A stretch of 64,000 bases of DNA from Acidimicrobiales bacterium (GCA_030747595.1 JASLKK010000006.1:1-64000), one strand, 5' to 3'; shown: positions 1-9,518, numbered from the stretch's first letter. A program made the numbers and translations. Notes: generated from the sequence alone by a model not told the origin.

Positions 1-66
1 AGATGGGGTTGACCGAGGGGTGACCGGTCGGACTACGACCAGCGGAAGATCCTTCCGGTTCGACCA

Positions 67-276
67 CTACCCGGCACCTGTCGAGGTTCTCGCCACCAAG
101 ACCGCTGATGCCCTACCGCTCTCGAACCTCGAAGCCTTGACAATGGTGGGCCCCTCCCGCTCCGTTGCGACGAGGCACTCGTGTTCCTGCCCGAAGATGC
201 TTCTCTTGTCGCCACTACGCTCGTCGACTGATGACTTCCGTAGGTAGATGGCTGCTGTGGTCTGTGTGTTCTCCAC
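67..276 (-). pseudogene. Remnant of a large serine recombinase (N-terminal fragment)
   Basis: The 69-residue reading frame starts at GTG 276 behind a plausible ribosome binding site (AGGA about 7 nt upstream). Its first 40 residues match the start of the catalytic domain of large serine recombinases: AAIYLRKSSVDE holds the presumed nucleophile serine, followed by GDKRSI...Q..EC and an EREG.TIV stretch. After that the expected D..SAS...RP region is missing or scrambled, and a stop follows at 67-69. The other minus-strand frames toward position 1 do not restore the domain. No C-terminal DNA-binding domain is present. I read it as a decayed relic of a phage or integrative-element integrase, not a working enzyme. 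The family call rests on the N-terminal motif alone. Confidence 0.5.
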
Positions 277-345
277 TTCTATGTCCTGTCCCAGCGTCGG
301 CGTTGGTTACGCCGGGGCGGTGAAAACCCGCCAGGTCAGCCAGTT

Positions 346-1173
346 GTGAATCATGGCTTCGACGGCACCAACCTCCGGTCGGACGGGCCGACGGGCACTG
401 CCGGGGCCGTCTACCCGCCACTTGTTCTCGTGCACGGCGTGGGGCTGGACCTCCACCTGTGGGATCTCGTGGTCGATGTACTAGCCGTTGACCGACTGGT
501 CATCCGCTACGACCTCTTCGGACACGGGCATTCGGACGATCCGCCCGGACCACGTTCGATTGACGACTTCGTCAGTCAGTGCCTCGGCGTCCTGGCAGCC
601 ACCACCATCGAGGACACGGCCGGGAGGACACCCGATCTCGCCGGATTGTCCCTAGGTGCCATGGTGGCCCTAGCCGTCGGGGCCCGTCACCCCCAGGCCA
701 TCGGTCGATTGGTTGCCATGAACGCCGTGTTCAACAGGACCGCTGACCAGATCGAGGGCCCGCGAGCCAGGCTTGCTCTCACGGCGGCTGAGGGCATGGG
801 TCCGGTGGCCGATTTGGCCATTGCACGGTGGTTCACCATCGACTGGCAGGTTGAGCATCCTGAGCGGGCGGCCGCGGTCGACGAGCGGATCCGGACCACC
901 GACCTCGACGGTTACCTGAAGGCCTACGGGCTGTTCGTGGAGGGTGATCCTGCGATGCCAGCGGGAGCAGCTCGTATCACCGCACCGACGCTGGCTCTGA
1001 CCGGCGAACGGGACACGGGGTCCACCCCGGCCATGAGTCGGGCCATCGCATTGGCCGTCATCGACGGCCAATCGCGGGTACTTTCCGGCCTCGGTCACCT
1101 CCCGCCGATCGAAGCACCCGAAAGTTGGTCGGCCGCTCTCCTCGAGTTCCTCGACCGCCCTAACCAACCCTGA
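346..1173 (+). CDS. Alpha/beta hydrolase (3-oxoadipate enol-lactonase-like)
   Basis: This 275-residue protein has the alpha/beta-hydrolase fold signature. The oxyanion segment is VHGVG near residues 29-33, the nucleophile elbow is G-L-S-L-G with Ser102, Asp223 lies in TGERD, and His251 in LGHLPP. Size and spacing resemble PcaD-like lactonases and other small esterases, but the substrate cannot be read from sequence. The start is GTG 346 with a weak ribosome binding site, and a start further in is possible because the first 24 residues look unstructured. It lies 23 bp ahead of an aldehyde dehydrogenase that overlaps a PLP decarboxylase, so the three probably form one catabolic operon. Confidence 0.8.
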   Translation: MNHGFDGTNLRSDGPTGTAGAVYPPLVLVHGVGLDLHLWDLVVDVLAVDRLVIRYDLFGHGHSDDPPGPRSIDDFVSQCLGVLAATTIEDTAGRTPDLAGLSLGAMVALAVGARHPQAIGRLVAMNAVFNRTADQIEGPRARLALTAAEGMGPVADLAIARWFTIDWQVEHPERAAAVDERIRTTDLDGYLKAYGLFVEGDPAMPAGAARITAPTLALTGERDTGSTPAMSRAIALAVIDGQSRVLSGLGHLPPIEAPESWSAALLEFLDRPNQP

Positions 1174-1196
1174 CCACCCTCCGGGGGGATACACCA

Positions 1197-2672
1197 ATGA
1201 ACGAGTACCAGCTCTACATCGATGGCGAGTTCTGTGAGGCCTCGGACGGCAACCGCTTCGACTCGGTGAACCCGGCCACCGGAGAGGTGTGGGCCACGGC
1301 TCCAGGCGCCACTGAATACGACGTGGACCGTGCCGTGCGCGCCGCAAAGCGTGCCCTGACCGAGGGCGACTGGCCGGCCATGACGGCCACCCAGCGGGGA
1401 CGCCTGCTGTACCGCCTGGCTGACCTGATGGCCGAAGCGGCTCATTATCTGGGCGGCATTGAGACCACCGACAGCGGAAAGCTGGCCGCCGAGACGAGGG
1501 CCCAGTCGGCATACGTAGCCGACTACTACCGGTACTTCGCCGGTCTGGCCGACAAGATCCAGGGCGACACCCTTCCCATCGACAAGCCCGACCTCCACGT
1601 GTTCACGATGAGGGAACCGGTGGGCGTGGTGGCCGCCGTCGTACCGTGGAACGCCGAGATGTTCCTGACGGCCACCAAGGTCGGACCAGCGCTGGCTGCA
1701 GGGAACACGGTCGTCATCAAGGCTTCGGAGATCGCTCCGGCACCGCTGCTGGCGTTCGCCCGGGTGATCGACGAGGTGGGCTTCCCGCCCGGCGTAGTGA
1801 ACCTCATCACCGGCTTCGGTGAGCCGTGCGGGCGTGCGCTGACCAGCCATCCGATGGTCGACAAGGTGGCGTTCACCGGTGGAGTCGAGACGGCCCGCCA
1901 CGTGGTGGCCAACACCGTCCACAACCTGGCGCCGGTGACCTTGGAGCTCGGTGGAAAGTCTCCGATCCTCGTGTTCGACGACGCCGACTTCGAGAGCGCT
2001 GTCAACGGAGCGGTGGCCGGCAACTTCGGAGCATCCGGACAGAGTTGTGTGGCCGGCTCCCGGGTGTTTGTGCAGTCGGGGATCCACGACGAATTCGTGG
2101 CCGAGGTCGTCCGACGCGCCGAGCAGATCCGCATCGGTGACCCGCACGCTGACGAGACACAGATGGGACCGCTGGCCACCGTGGCCCAAAGGGACCGGAT
2201 CGAAGACGTAGTGGCCGAGTCGACCGCCCAGGGGGCGACGCTGCACACAGGCGGCTGCCGCCCCGAAGGGCTGGACGCCGGTTGGTATTACCGCCCCACG
2301 GTCTTGAGCTGCCCCGACCAGAACATCCGTAGCACCCGAGTCGAGCTATTCGGTCCTGTCATGTCGGTTCTCCGGTTCGACACCGAGGACGAAGCGGTAG
2401 CCATGGCCAACGACACAGAGTTTGGTCTAGGAGCAGGCATCTTCACCCCTGATGTGTCACGGGTGCACCGGGTATCGAAGGCCATCCGGTCCGGCATCAT
2501 CTGGGTCAACACCTACCGGGCCGTCTCTCCTATCGCCCCGTTCGGCGGGTTCGGCAACAGTGGTTCAGGACGCGAGGCCGGCATGGATGCCATCCACGAG
2601 TTCACGACCACCAAGACGGTCTGGATCAACACGTCCACCGAACCGATGGCCAACCCGTTCACCATCCGATGA
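1197..2672 (+). CDS. NAD(P)-dependent aldehyde dehydrogenase
   Basis: This 491-residue protein has the usual ALDH superfamily length. It oxidises an aldehyde to the acid (or CoA-independent equivalent) using NAD(P)+. The catalytic set is complete: Asn152 in VPWN, Glu250 in LELGGK and the nucleophile Cys284 in GQSC. The C-terminal PFGGFGNSGSGRE segment is also typical. The ATG at 1197 follows a strong GGGGGGAT ribosome binding site. Its stop overlaps the start of the downstream decarboxylase (ATGA), so the two are likely translationally coupled. The pairing suggests amine or amino-acid-derived aldehyde oxidation, but substrate specificity is not decided by the sequence. Confidence 0.93.
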   Translation: MNEYQLYIDGEFCEASDGNRFDSVNPATGEVWATAPGATEYDVDRAVRAAKRALTEGDWPAMTATQRGRLLYRLADLMAEAAHYLGGIETTDSGKLAAETRAQSAYVADYYRYFAGLADKIQGDTLPIDKPDLHVFTMREPVGVVAAVVPWNAEMFLTATKVGPALAAGNTVVIKASEIAPAPLLAFARVIDEVGFPPGVVNLITGFGEPCGRALTSHPMVDKVAFTGGVETARHVVANTVHNLAPVTLELGGKSPILVFDDADFESAVNGAVAGNFGASGQSCVAGSRVFVQSGIHDEFVAEVVRRAEQIRIGDPHADETQMGPLATVAQRDRIEDVVAESTAQGATLHTGGCRPEGLDAGWYYRPTVLSCPDQNIRSTRVELFGPVMSVLRFDTEDEAVAMANDTEFGLGAGIFTPDVSRVHRVSKAIRSGIIWVNTYRAVSPIAPFGGFGNSGSGREAGMDAIHEFTTTKTVWINTSTEPMANPFTIR

Positions 2673-4078
2673 CCAAGCCGACCGGAGACGGGAGGCCATG
2701 GTCGTCCGGGGTGGAAATGCACAAGTTCGACGAGTCGACCGAAGACTTGGCCTCGGCCATCTTCCACTATTCCCTCGATCGGGTGAGGACGGACCCGCCC
2801 CTGGACGGTCCTCGATCCCATCAGGAACTCTGGGAGGCGGTCGGGCAGACCATCACCGAGGAGGGCCTCGGAGGGGAGACGGTACTCACAGCCTTTGCCG
2901 ACCACCTGGCACCGGCCTGCCTGTCGAGCGATCATCCTCGGTTCCTGTCCTTCGTCCCGGGCGCTCCCACGAATGCCTCGGTCCTGTTCGACCTGGTTGT
3001 CGGGGCATCTGCGATGTGCGCCGCCTCTTGGTTGGAGGCGGCAGGCACCGTGTACGCCGAGAACCAGGCCCTCCGATGGGTCGCCGACCTGGTGGGTCTT
3101 CCGGAGGACGCCGGAGGCTGCTTCGCCTCCGGGGGGACCATGGGAAACCTGTCGGCACTCATAGCGGGCCGTGACCAGGCGATGCGTCGCCGAGAGGCGA
3201 CCGGGTCGGGTCGCCCGGCCAGGTGGTCGGTTGTGGCCTCCGACGGTGCCCACTCCTCGATCGACTCAGCCGCGAGGGTCATGGACGTTGACGTCCTACT
3301 GGCGGCCACCGACGACGACCGTCGCCTCCGGGGAGATGCGGTGCGCGCTGCCATAGCGGCAAGGCCGGAGGACACCGAGGTGTTTGCCGTGGTTGCCACG
3401 GCCGGTACCACCAACCTGGGCGTGGTCGACGCGCTCGACGAGGTGGCCGAGGCCGCTGCGGAGCACGAAGCCTGGTTCCATGTGGACGCGGCCTACGGGG
3501 GTGCGGCGCTGGCCGCCGATTCGGCTCGCCCCCATTTCGCTGGAATCGGCCGATGCGACTCCGTGGTGGTCGACCCCCACAAGTGGCTCTTCGCCCCCTT
3601 CGACTGCTGTGCACTGGTCTACCGTCAACCTGAGGTGGCCCGACTGGCCCACACCCAGCACGCCAGCTATCTAGATCCAATCAACTCGGACTCGGAGTGG
3701 AATCCCACCGACTACGGACATTTTCTGACCCGGCGGGCCCGGGGCCTCCCGTTCTGGTTCTCGCTGGCGGTCCATGGCACCAAGGCGTACTCCGAAGCCG
3801 TCGAACGGACGCTGGAGGTAACCCGTGCGGGAGCCGAGTTGGTGGCTGCTGCTCCCCACCTGGACCTGATACTGGATCCGGTCCTCTCGGTGCTGGCATT
3901 CAGGAGGACCGGCTGGGAACAGATGGACTATGACGCCTGGTCCGCTCAGCTCATGGAGGAGGGAACCGCCTTCGTGGTCCCGACACAGGTGGATGGCGAG
4001 CCGGCACTGCGGATCTGCATCGTCAACCCGCTGACTACGGTCGATGACATTGCCGTGGTCCTAGACAGTCTTGCCTGA
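2669..4078 (+). CDS. PLP-dependent group II amino acid decarboxylase
   Basis: This 469-residue protein is a pyridoxal-phosphate (fold type I) decarboxylase of the aromatic-L-amino-acid/glutamate decarboxylase group. The cofactor lysine is Lys305 in DPHKW, with Asp273 (HVDAAYGG) positioned to bind the pyridine nitrogen and His271 to stack on the ring. The ASGGTMGN block near residue 153 is the phosphate-contact region. ATG 2669 overlaps the ALDH stop; an internal ATG at 2717 follows GGGGTGGAA and is a credible alternative that removes 16 poorly conserved residues. With the ALDH and hydrolase it suggests decarboxylation of an amino acid and oxidation of the product aldehyde. The substrate is unknown. 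Confidence 0.88.
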   Translation: MTKPTGDGRPWSSGVEMHKFDESTEDLASAIFHYSLDRVRTDPPLDGPRSHQELWEAVGQTITEEGLGGETVLTAFADHLAPACLSSDHPRFLSFVPGAPTNASVLFDLVVGASAMCAASWLEAAGTVYAENQALRWVADLVGLPEDAGGCFASGGTMGNLSALIAGRDQAMRRREATGSGRPARWSVVASDGAHSSIDSAARVMDVDVLLAATDDDRRLRGDAVRAAIAARPEDTEVFAVVATAGTTNLGVVDALDEVAEAAAEHEAWFHVDAAYGGAALAADSARPHFAGIGRCDSVVVDPHKWLFAPFDCCALVYRQPEVARLAHTQHASYLDPINSDSEWNPTDYGHFLTRRARGLPFWFSLAVHGTKAYSEAVERTLEVTRAGAELVAAAPHLDLILDPVLSVLAFRRTGWEQMDYDAWSAQLMEEGTAFVVPTQVDGEPALRICIVNPLTTVDDIAVVLDSLA

Positions 4079-4135
4079 CGGTTTCGAGCCCTATCAGGGG
4101 GCCATTTCGCCGGGTGGCCGTCAGGGGGCCGCCGG

Positions 4136-4141
4136 TACACT
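4136..4141 (+). promoter_or_regulatory. Leaderless -10 box for tig
   Basis: TACACT, preceded by GG, ends 9 nt before the GTG start of trigger factor. There is no ribosome binding site in the gap. This fits a leaderless transcript, a pattern repeated many times in this window. Confidence 0.6.
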
Positions 4142-4150
4142 CCCGAGACT

Positions 4151-5557
4151 GTGGACACCACCCTCGAAACCCTGGACGGGGACCGCGTCAAACTGACCGT
4201 CGCCGTCGACGAGACCGAGTTCGACGTAGCCGTTGACGCCGCCTTCAAACGCATCGCCAAGGAGATCCGCCTTCCGGGTTTCCGGCCCGGGAAGGCGCCC
4301 CGGAAACTTCTGGAGGCTCGTATCGGGGTGGCCGCCGGCCGTCAGGAAGCTCTCCAGCAGGCGCTTCCCGACTACTACGGACGAGCGCTCGCTGAGAACG
4401 AAGTCGATGCCATTGATCAGCCCGAAATTGAGATCACCGGCGGTGCCGAGGACGGCCCGCTGACCTTCGACGCCGTCGTGCCGGTGCGCCCCCGGGCTGC
4501 GGTGGCCGGTCATGGTTCGTTGCGCGTCGAGATCCAGGCCATAGAGGCATCCGATGACGACGTCACCGAGCAACTCGACGCCATCCGGCGACAGCACGCC
4601 ACCCTGGCCGACACCGACCGACCGGCCGATGATGGAGATCAGGTCACCATCGATATCGAAGGGTCGGTCGACGACGAGGTCGTCGAGGGTCTGACTACCT
4701 CGGATTACCTCTACGAGGTGGGCGCCGGTGCGGTGGTACCTGAGATTGACGAGAACCTGCGGGGCGCATCGGCGGGCGACGCCCTCGAGTTCGACGCCGA
4801 CCATCCCGAGGAGGACGACGCCACGCTGTCGTTCCGCATTGAAGTCAAGGCCGTTCAGACCCGAGTGCTACCCGACGCCGACGATGCCTTTGCCGCCGAG
4901 GCCTCCGAGTTTGAGACCATCGAAGAGTTGACGGCCGACCTTCGGGACCGGATCACCACGATGCGTCGCGGCCAGGCCGGAATGACGGCCCGCGACCGGA
5001 CTGCCCAGGCGCTCGCCGACCTCATCGATATGGAGATCCCGCCCACCCTCGTGGAGAGCGAGATCGACGGTCGGATCAACGACATGGCCATGAGGATGAG
5101 CTCCCAGGGCATCGACTTCGCTACTTACATGGAAGCCATGGGGCGCGACCTGGCGACCATGCGCGACGAACTGCGGGAAGGTGCCGAGATTGCCGCCCGT
5201 GTCGACCTCGGCCTACGGGCGGTGGCCGATGCCGAGAGTCTCAGCGGCGAAGGGGAGGCCCTCGACGAGTACCTTCAACTTCTCGCTGAGCAGACCGGAG
5301 GCGATGTCGACGGCATCCGAAAGGCCCTGACGTCCTCGGGTCGAATGCTCGAAGTCAAGGCCGACATCCGAAAGCAGGCGGCGCTGGAATGGGTGTTCGA
5401 GCGCGCCTCAATCGTGGACGAAGAGGGCAACGAGGTGGATCGAGCGCTCCTGGAGCCGCCCGAGCCCGTTGACGAACCCGAGATGGCCATCCCCGCCGCC
5501 GATGACGAGGTGGGGGAAACTAGTGATCCGACCCCGGACGGGGACGAGGAAGAATGA
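4151..5557 (+). CDS. tig: Trigger factor, ribosome-associated chaperone
   Basis: This 468-residue protein is trigger factor, which binds at the ribosome exit tunnel and chaperones nascent chains. The ribosome-docking signature [12 protein letters not shown] is at residues 38-49. A PPIase (FKBP-like) domain follows at about 150-250 ([11 protein letters not shown]) and then a helical C-terminal domain. The last 40 residues are strongly acidic, which is common in actinobacterial homologues. GTG 4151 lies 9 nt after a TACACT -10 box, so the message is probably leaderless. The stop overlaps the clpP ATG, and clpX follows: the usual tig-clpP-clpX folding and degradation cluster. Confidence 0.95.
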   Translation: MDTTLETLDGDRVKLTVAVDETEFDVAVDAAFKRIAKEIRLPGFRPGKAPRKLLEARIGVAAGRQEALQQALPDYYGRALAENEVDAIDQPEIEITGGAEDGPLTFDAVVPVRPRAAVAGHGSLRVEIQAIEASDDDVTEQLDAIRRQHATLADTDRPADDGDQVTIDIEGSVDDEVVEGLTTSDYLYEVGAGAVVPEIDENLRGASAGDALEFDADHPEEDDATLSFRIEVKAVQTRVLPDADDAFAAEASEFETIEELTADLRDRITTMRRGQAGMTARDRTAQALADLIDMEIPPTLVESEIDGRINDMAMRMSSQGIDFATYMEAMGRDLATMRDELREGAEIAARVDLGLRAVADAESLSGEGEALDEYLQLLAEQTGGDVDGIRKALTSSGRMLEVKADIRKQAALEWVFERASIVDEEGNEVDRALLEPPEPVDEPEMAIPAADDEVGETSDPTPDGDEEE

Positions 5558-6255
5558 GCGAAATGACCGAAGCGATCCAGATCTCCAGCGACGGCGTGCC
5601 TGGTGTAGGCGGCCTCGCGGCGATGCGGGTGCAGAACTATCTGGTTCCCACGGTGGTCGAGCAGACCAACCGGGGCGAGCGGGCATTCGACCTCTATTCG
5701 CGCCTACTCAAGGAGAACATTGTCTTCATCGGCACGCCGATCGACGACACGATCGCCAACCTGATCTGCGCCCAGTTGTTGCATCTGGAGTCGGAAAACT
5801 CCGACCGGGACATCAGCCTCTACATCAATTCACCGGGCGGCGACATCAACGCGCTGTTCGCCATCTACGACACGATGCAGTACATCAAGCCGGACATCAC
5901 CACTATCTGCTTCGGTCAGGCCGCTTCGGCGGCCGCCGTACTGCTGGCCGCAGGAACGCCGGGCAAACGTCTGGCGTTGCCGCACTCGCGAGTGCTCATC
6001 CACCAGCCGTACGCCGGGGCCCAGGGTCAGGTGTCCGACATCGAACTGGCCTCCCGGGAGATCCAGCGGCTGAAGAACCAGTTAGAGCAGATCTTGGCCC
6101 AGCACACTGGTCAGAACGCGGAGAAGATCCACGCCGACACTGACCGCGACTTCGTCATGACCGCCGAGGAGGCCGTGGCCTACGGCATCATCGACGAGGT
6201 CATCGACCAGCGGAACCTGCCTGACAACAGCGGCCCCATCGTCGCGGTCCAGTAG
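5554..6255 (+). CDS. clpP: ATP-dependent Clp protease proteolytic subunit
   Basis: This 233-residue serine peptidase forms the barrel of the ClpXP protease. The triad is visible: Ser125 in GQAASAAA, His150 in VLIHQP and Asp199 in [12 protein letters not shown] (about 93-100) is the oxyanion/substrate loop. Most ClpP proteins have a methionine after the catalytic serine; here it is alanine. The N-terminal 25 residues look like a processed propeptide. ATG 5554 overlaps the tig stop (ATGA), and a second in-frame ATG lies nine bases on. Only one clpP is present in the window, whereas many actinobacteria carry two adjacent copies; a second may lie elsewhere. Confidence 0.96.
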   Translation: MSEMTEAIQISSDGVPGVGGLAAMRVQNYLVPTVVEQTNRGERAFDLYSRLLKENIVFIGTPIDDTIANLICAQLLHLESENSDRDISLYINSPGGDINALFAIYDTMQYIKPDITTICFGQAASAAAVLLAAGTPGKRLALPHSRVLIHQPYAGAQGQVSDIELASREIQRLKNQLEQILAQHTGQNAEKIHADTDRDFVMTAEEAVAYGIIDEVIDQRNLPDNSGPIVAVQ

Positions 6256-6300
6256 GTCGGACGGTTCGGGACATCGGTATGAGGATTCGATCGGGGGGTC

Positions 6301-7569
6301 ATGGCGAAGTTCGGTGAGGGCGAGCTCCTCAAGTGTTCGTTCTGCGGGAAGACGCAGAAACAGGTCAAGAAGCTGATCGCCGGCCCCGGCGTCTACATCT
6401 GCGACGAGTGCATTGATCTCTGCAACGAGATCATCGAAGAGGAGCTCTCCGAGCCCACTGAGACCCCGACTGGCGAGGTCCCCCGTCCCCGAGAGATCTA
6501 CTCGTTCCTGGACGATTACATCGTGGGCCAGGAACGGGCCAAGAAGATCCTCTCGGTTGCCGTGTACAACCACTACAAACGGGTGCGGACGGCTGCTGCC
6601 TCGCCGGTTACCGGCGAGACCGTGGAACTAGCGAAGTCCAACATCCTGCTGATCGGTCCAACCGGTAGTGGCAAGACGTTGATGGCCCAGACCCTGGCCC
6701 GCATGCTCAACGTCCCCTTCGCCATTGCCGACGCCACGGCGCTGACTGAGGCCGGCTACGTCGGCGAGGACGTAGAGAACATCCTCTTGAAGCTGATTCA
6801 GGCCGCCGACTACGACATCAAGAAGGCTGAGACCGGGATTATCTACATCGATGAGATCGACAAGGTCGCTCGTAAGAGCGAGAACCCGTCGATCACCCGT
6901 GATGTCTCCGGCGAAGGCGTCCAACAGGCATTGTTGAAGATCCTCGAGGGCACCTCGGCGGCCGTTCCACCACAGGGCGGACGCAAGCATCCCCACCAGG
7001 AGTTCCTGCAGATCGATACCACGAACATCCTGTTCATCTGTGGTGGGGCGTTCGCCGGACTCGAGAAGTTGATCGAATCCCGTCAGGGTGGTGCGGGGGT
7101 GGGCTTCGGTGCCGACGTCCGTTCGCCGTCAGACAAGGACGTGGGTGCGCTCTTCTCGGATGTCCGACCAGAGGATCTCATCAAGTTCGGCCTCATCCCG
7201 GAGTTCATAGGACGTCTCCCGGTGGTGGGCACGGTGGCCCAGTTGGAGATCGAGGCGTTGGTCAAGATTCTCGTGGAGCCCCGGAATGCGTTGATCAAGC
7301 AGTACCAGCGCCTGTTCGAGTTCGAGGACATCGAGCTTGAGGTGGCCGAGGACGCCCTGGTGGCCATTGCCGAGCAGGCACTGGAGCGGGGCACCGGCGC
7401 TCGTGGTCTGCGGGCCATCATCGAGGAGGTCCTCCTCGACGTGATGTACGAGTTGCCGGGCGACGAGGAAGCCGGCCGTGTGGTAGTTGACCTCGCCTCG
7501 GTGAAGGGTGACTCAGCGCCAACGGTGCTGCAGCGCGAGGACGTCCGGCCCGACCGCGCCGCATCCTGA
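6301..7569 (+). CDS. clpX: ATP-dependent Clp protease ATPase subunit ClpX
   Basis: This 422-residue AAA+ unfoldase recognises and feeds substrates to ClpP. The N-terminal zinc-binding domain uses Cys12, Cys15, Cys34 and Cys37. The Walker A motif GPTGSGKT ends around Lys125, and IIYIDEIDK is the Walker B motif. A ClpB-type D2-small domain closes the protein ([20 protein letters not shown]). It lies 45 bp after clpP in the same direction, preceded by a G-rich stretch just before the ATG. Length is normal for the family. Confidence 0.97.
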   Translation: MAKFGEGELLKCSFCGKTQKQVKKLIAGPGVYICDECIDLCNEIIEEELSEPTETPTGEVPRPREIYSFLDDYIVGQERAKKILSVAVYNHYKRVRTAAASPVTGETVELAKSNILLIGPTGSGKTLMAQTLARMLNVPFAIADATALTEAGYVGEDVENILLKLIQAADYDIKKAETGIIYIDEIDKVARKSENPSITRDVSGEGVQQALLKILEGTSAAVPPQGGRKHPHQEFLQIDTTNILFICGGAFAGLEKLIESRQGGAGVGFGADVRSPSDKDVGALFSDVRPEDLIKFGLIPEFIGRLPVVGTVAQLEIEALVKILVEPRNALIKQYQRLFEFEDIELEVAEDALVAIAEQALERGTGARGLRAIIEEVLLDVMYELPGDEEAGRVVVDLASVKGDSAPTVLQREDVRPDRAAS

Positions 7570-7588
7570 CCCGCCCCGGACCAGATTT

Positions 7589-8902
7589 ATGACGGACGAC
7601 AACGTCCATGACCTACCAAGTGCGTTGCGTTTCCTCGATCGCCACGTCAACCTCGAGGCGGCCGCCGGACGTATCCACGGCCTGAGCCTGGATGCCATGC
7701 GGGGCCTGACCGACGTGATGGGACGGCCACAATTGGACGTCAGGACGGTGCATGTGACGGGCACCAACGGCAAGGGTTCGGTCTCGGCCATGGTGTCGTC
7801 GTTGCTGGTCGCTGCCGGTCTCCGAGTGGGTGGTTATTCCAGCCCGCATGTCGACACGGTCCGTGAACGCCTCACCATGGATGGCGAGTGGATCACCGAG
7901 GAGGCGTTCGCCGAACTGGTGGCCGACCTAGAGCGGTACGCCGAGGCAGCGCCGGAACGGCCGTCGTACTTCGAGTTGCTCACCGCTGCGGCCCTGCTGT
8001 GGTTCAGCAATGAGGCAGTGGCAGTGGCGGTGGTCGAGGTTGGTCTGCTGGGCCGCTACGACGCCACCAACGTGATCGATTCTGACGTCTCGGTGGTGAC
8101 CAACATTGGACGGGACCACACCGACGGGTCGGGCGATTGGCGTCGGGACGTGGCATCGGAGAAGGCCGGGATTATCCGGGCTGGACGGCCCCTCGTCCTT
8201 GGGGAGACGTCGATCGAACTGCGTGAAGTCTTCATCGCCGAGGCTCCCGAACCGGTGTTGGCACGGGGGGTGGACTTCGGTGTCCGCTCTACCGAACGGG
8301 CCGTCGGGGGACAGCTAATCGACTTCTGGACCCCGGGTGGCGAACAGAGCGAGGTGTTCCTTCCGCTGCACGGGGATCATCAGGCGGACAACGTCGTGGT
8401 GGCCCTCACGGCCGCTGAGGCCTTCCTCGATGCGTCGCTCGCCGATGACGTGGTGGCCGAGGGTCTCGCTTCGGTTCGGGTCCCAGGCCGACTCGAAGTG
8501 GCCTGCGCCGAACCATTGGTGGTGCTCGATGGTGCCCACAATCCGGAGGCCATTCGGGCGTTGGCCGTCGCAGTCCCCGAGGTTTTCCCGGCGGCTCGAC
8601 GGATCATGGTCGTGGGTTGCCTCGGACCAAGAGATCCGCACGAGATGTTCGACGAACTGGTGGCCCTGGCTCCCGACCTGGTGGTGGTGTGCACCGCTCC
8701 GTCTCCACGAGCGGTGCGGGCCGCTGATCTGGCGACGCTGGCCCGTGAGCGTCGGATGGACGTCGAAGTGGTCCCCGATGCCGTCGATGCCGTGCGACTC
8801 GCCGTCTCGGTCGCTGACGAGGCCGACGTGGTGGTAGTGACCGGTTCGTTCTATGTGTTGTCCTCGGCTCGCGAGGCTCTCGCCGGCATGGATGGCCCGT
8901 AG
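7589..8902 (+). CDS. folC: Folylpolyglutamate synthase / dihydrofolate synthase
   Basis: This 437-residue Mur-ligase-type enzyme adds glutamate to folates. The P-loop is TGTNGKGS, followed by a central ATPase domain (SSPHVDTVRERL, NIGRDHTDG) and the C-terminal ligase domain starting near LVVLDGAHNPEA. I chose ATG 7589 because it gives the canonical FolC start and leaves a 19-bp gap after clpX; upstream in-frame codons lie inside clpX. The stop codon TAG (8900-8902) forms the first three bases of the ndk -10 box. Confidence 0.92.
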   Translation: MTDDNVHDLPSALRFLDRHVNLEAAAGRIHGLSLDAMRGLTDVMGRPQLDVRTVHVTGTNGKGSVSAMVSSLLVAAGLRVGGYSSPHVDTVRERLTMDGEWITEEAFAELVADLERYAEAAPERPSYFELLTAAALLWFSNEAVAVAVVEVGLLGRYDATNVIDSDVSVVTNIGRDHTDGSGDWRRDVASEKAGIIRAGRPLVLGETSIELREVFIAEAPEPVLARGVDFGVRSTERAVGGQLIDFWTPGGEQSEVFLPLHGDHQADNVVVALTAAEAFLDASLADDVVAEGLASVRVPGRLEVACAEPLVVLDGAHNPEAIRALAVAVPEVFPAARRIMVVGCLGPRDPHEMFDELVALAPDLVVVCTAPSPRAVRAADLATLARERRMDVEVVPDAVDAVRLAVSVADEADVVVVTGSFYVLSSAREALAGMDGP

Positions 8903-8905
8903 CCT
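8900..8905 (+). promoter_or_regulatory. Leaderless -10 box for ndk, overlapping the folC stop codon
   Basis: TAGCCT ends 7 nt before the ndk ATG. Its TAG is the stop codon of folC. Confidence 0.6.
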
Positions 8906-8912
8906 CCTCGCC

Positions 8913-9320
8913 ATGAACCGAACCCTCGTCATCTGCAAGCCCGACGCCGTGGAACGCGGCCTGGTCGGGGAGATCATCGGCCGCTTCGAACGACGGGGTC
9001 TGACCGTTGCGGCAGCCGAACTCCGCCTACTGGACGCCGACACGTTGGCTCGCCACTACGAAGAACATGTGGGAAAGGGCTTCTACAACGACCTGGTGGC
9101 CTTCATGTCCCGATCGCCGGCCATGGTGCTGGTCGTTGAAGGGCCCGAGGACACTTTCGCCGTGGTCCGCTCGATGATGGGGGCGACCAATCCCCGCGAT
9201 GCGGCGCCGGGCACCATCAGAGGCGATTTTGGCCTCGTGATGACCGAGAATCTGGTTCACGGGTCGGATGCCAACGAATCGGCTGAGCGCGAGATCGGCA
9301 TATTCTTCCCCGGCCTCTAG
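8913..9320 (+). CDS. ndk: Nucleoside diphosphate kinase
   Basis: This 135-residue cytosolic enzyme transfers the gamma phosphate between nucleoside tri- and diphosphates through a phosphohistidine. The catalytic His116 lies in NLVHGSD. The N-terminal TLVICKPDAVERGL block and TIRGDFG complete the family signature. An in-frame upstream ATG (8853) lies inside folC; ATG 8913 gives the standard NDK start and sits 7 nt after a TAGCCT -10 box, so the mRNA is probably leaderless. A gap of about 200 bp with promoter-like elements follows before mreB. Confidence 0.96.
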   Translation: MNRTLVICKPDAVERGLVGEIIGRFERRGLTVAAAELRLLDADTLARHYEEHVGKGFYNDLVAFMSRSPAMVLVVEGPEDTFAVVRSMMGATNPRDAAPGTIRGDFGLVMTENLVHGSDANESAEREIGIFFPGL

Positions 9321-9356
9321 GCCGCTCATAGCGCTACCTTCTTCCAGAGGGAACGA

Positions 9357-9401
9357 ATGCCCGCGGTCAGTGGTCGCGTGTACGCGGAGAGTGGCATTTA
9401 G
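9357..9401 (+). other. Possible 14-codon leader ORF upstream of mreB
   Basis: ATG 9357 follows GAGGG with good spacing, and the frame ends at TAG 9399-9401. A TACCTT box at 9335-9340 could be its -10. It may be a leader peptide or chance; nothing in the peptide is recognisable. Confidence 0.2.
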
Positions 9402-9429
9402 TTGACGGACGCGTTACGTTCCCGGTAAT
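9402..9429 (+). promoter_or_regulatory. Candidate promoter of the mreB elongasome operon
   Basis: TTGACG (9402-9407) and GGTAAT (9424-9429) are 16 bp apart, a reasonable sigma-70-type pair in a non-coding gap. It would start transcription near 9437 and give mreB a real 5' UTR, unlike most genes here. Confidence 0.4.
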
Positions 9430-9430
9430 G

Positions 9431-9449
9431 CCGGAGCCTCTCGCTCCGG
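9431..9449 (+). other. Hairpin in the mreB leader
   Basis: CCGGAGC and GCTCCGG form a 7-bp stem around CTCTC. There is no T-run after it, so it could be the ndk terminator or a 5' UTR structure of mreB. Confidence 0.35.
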
Positions 9450-9518
9450 ATCTGAACCGTACGCGGTCTACCCGTGCCCGGTTTGACCGACCCGACGACA
9501 TACGGAGCCCACCGGGCA

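Noticed and set aside
1095-2246. Long minus-strand open frame antisense to the aldehyde dehydrogenase
   Set aside because: Low-stop antisense shadow of a GC-rich gene, with no domain features; the plus-strand ALDH is intact.
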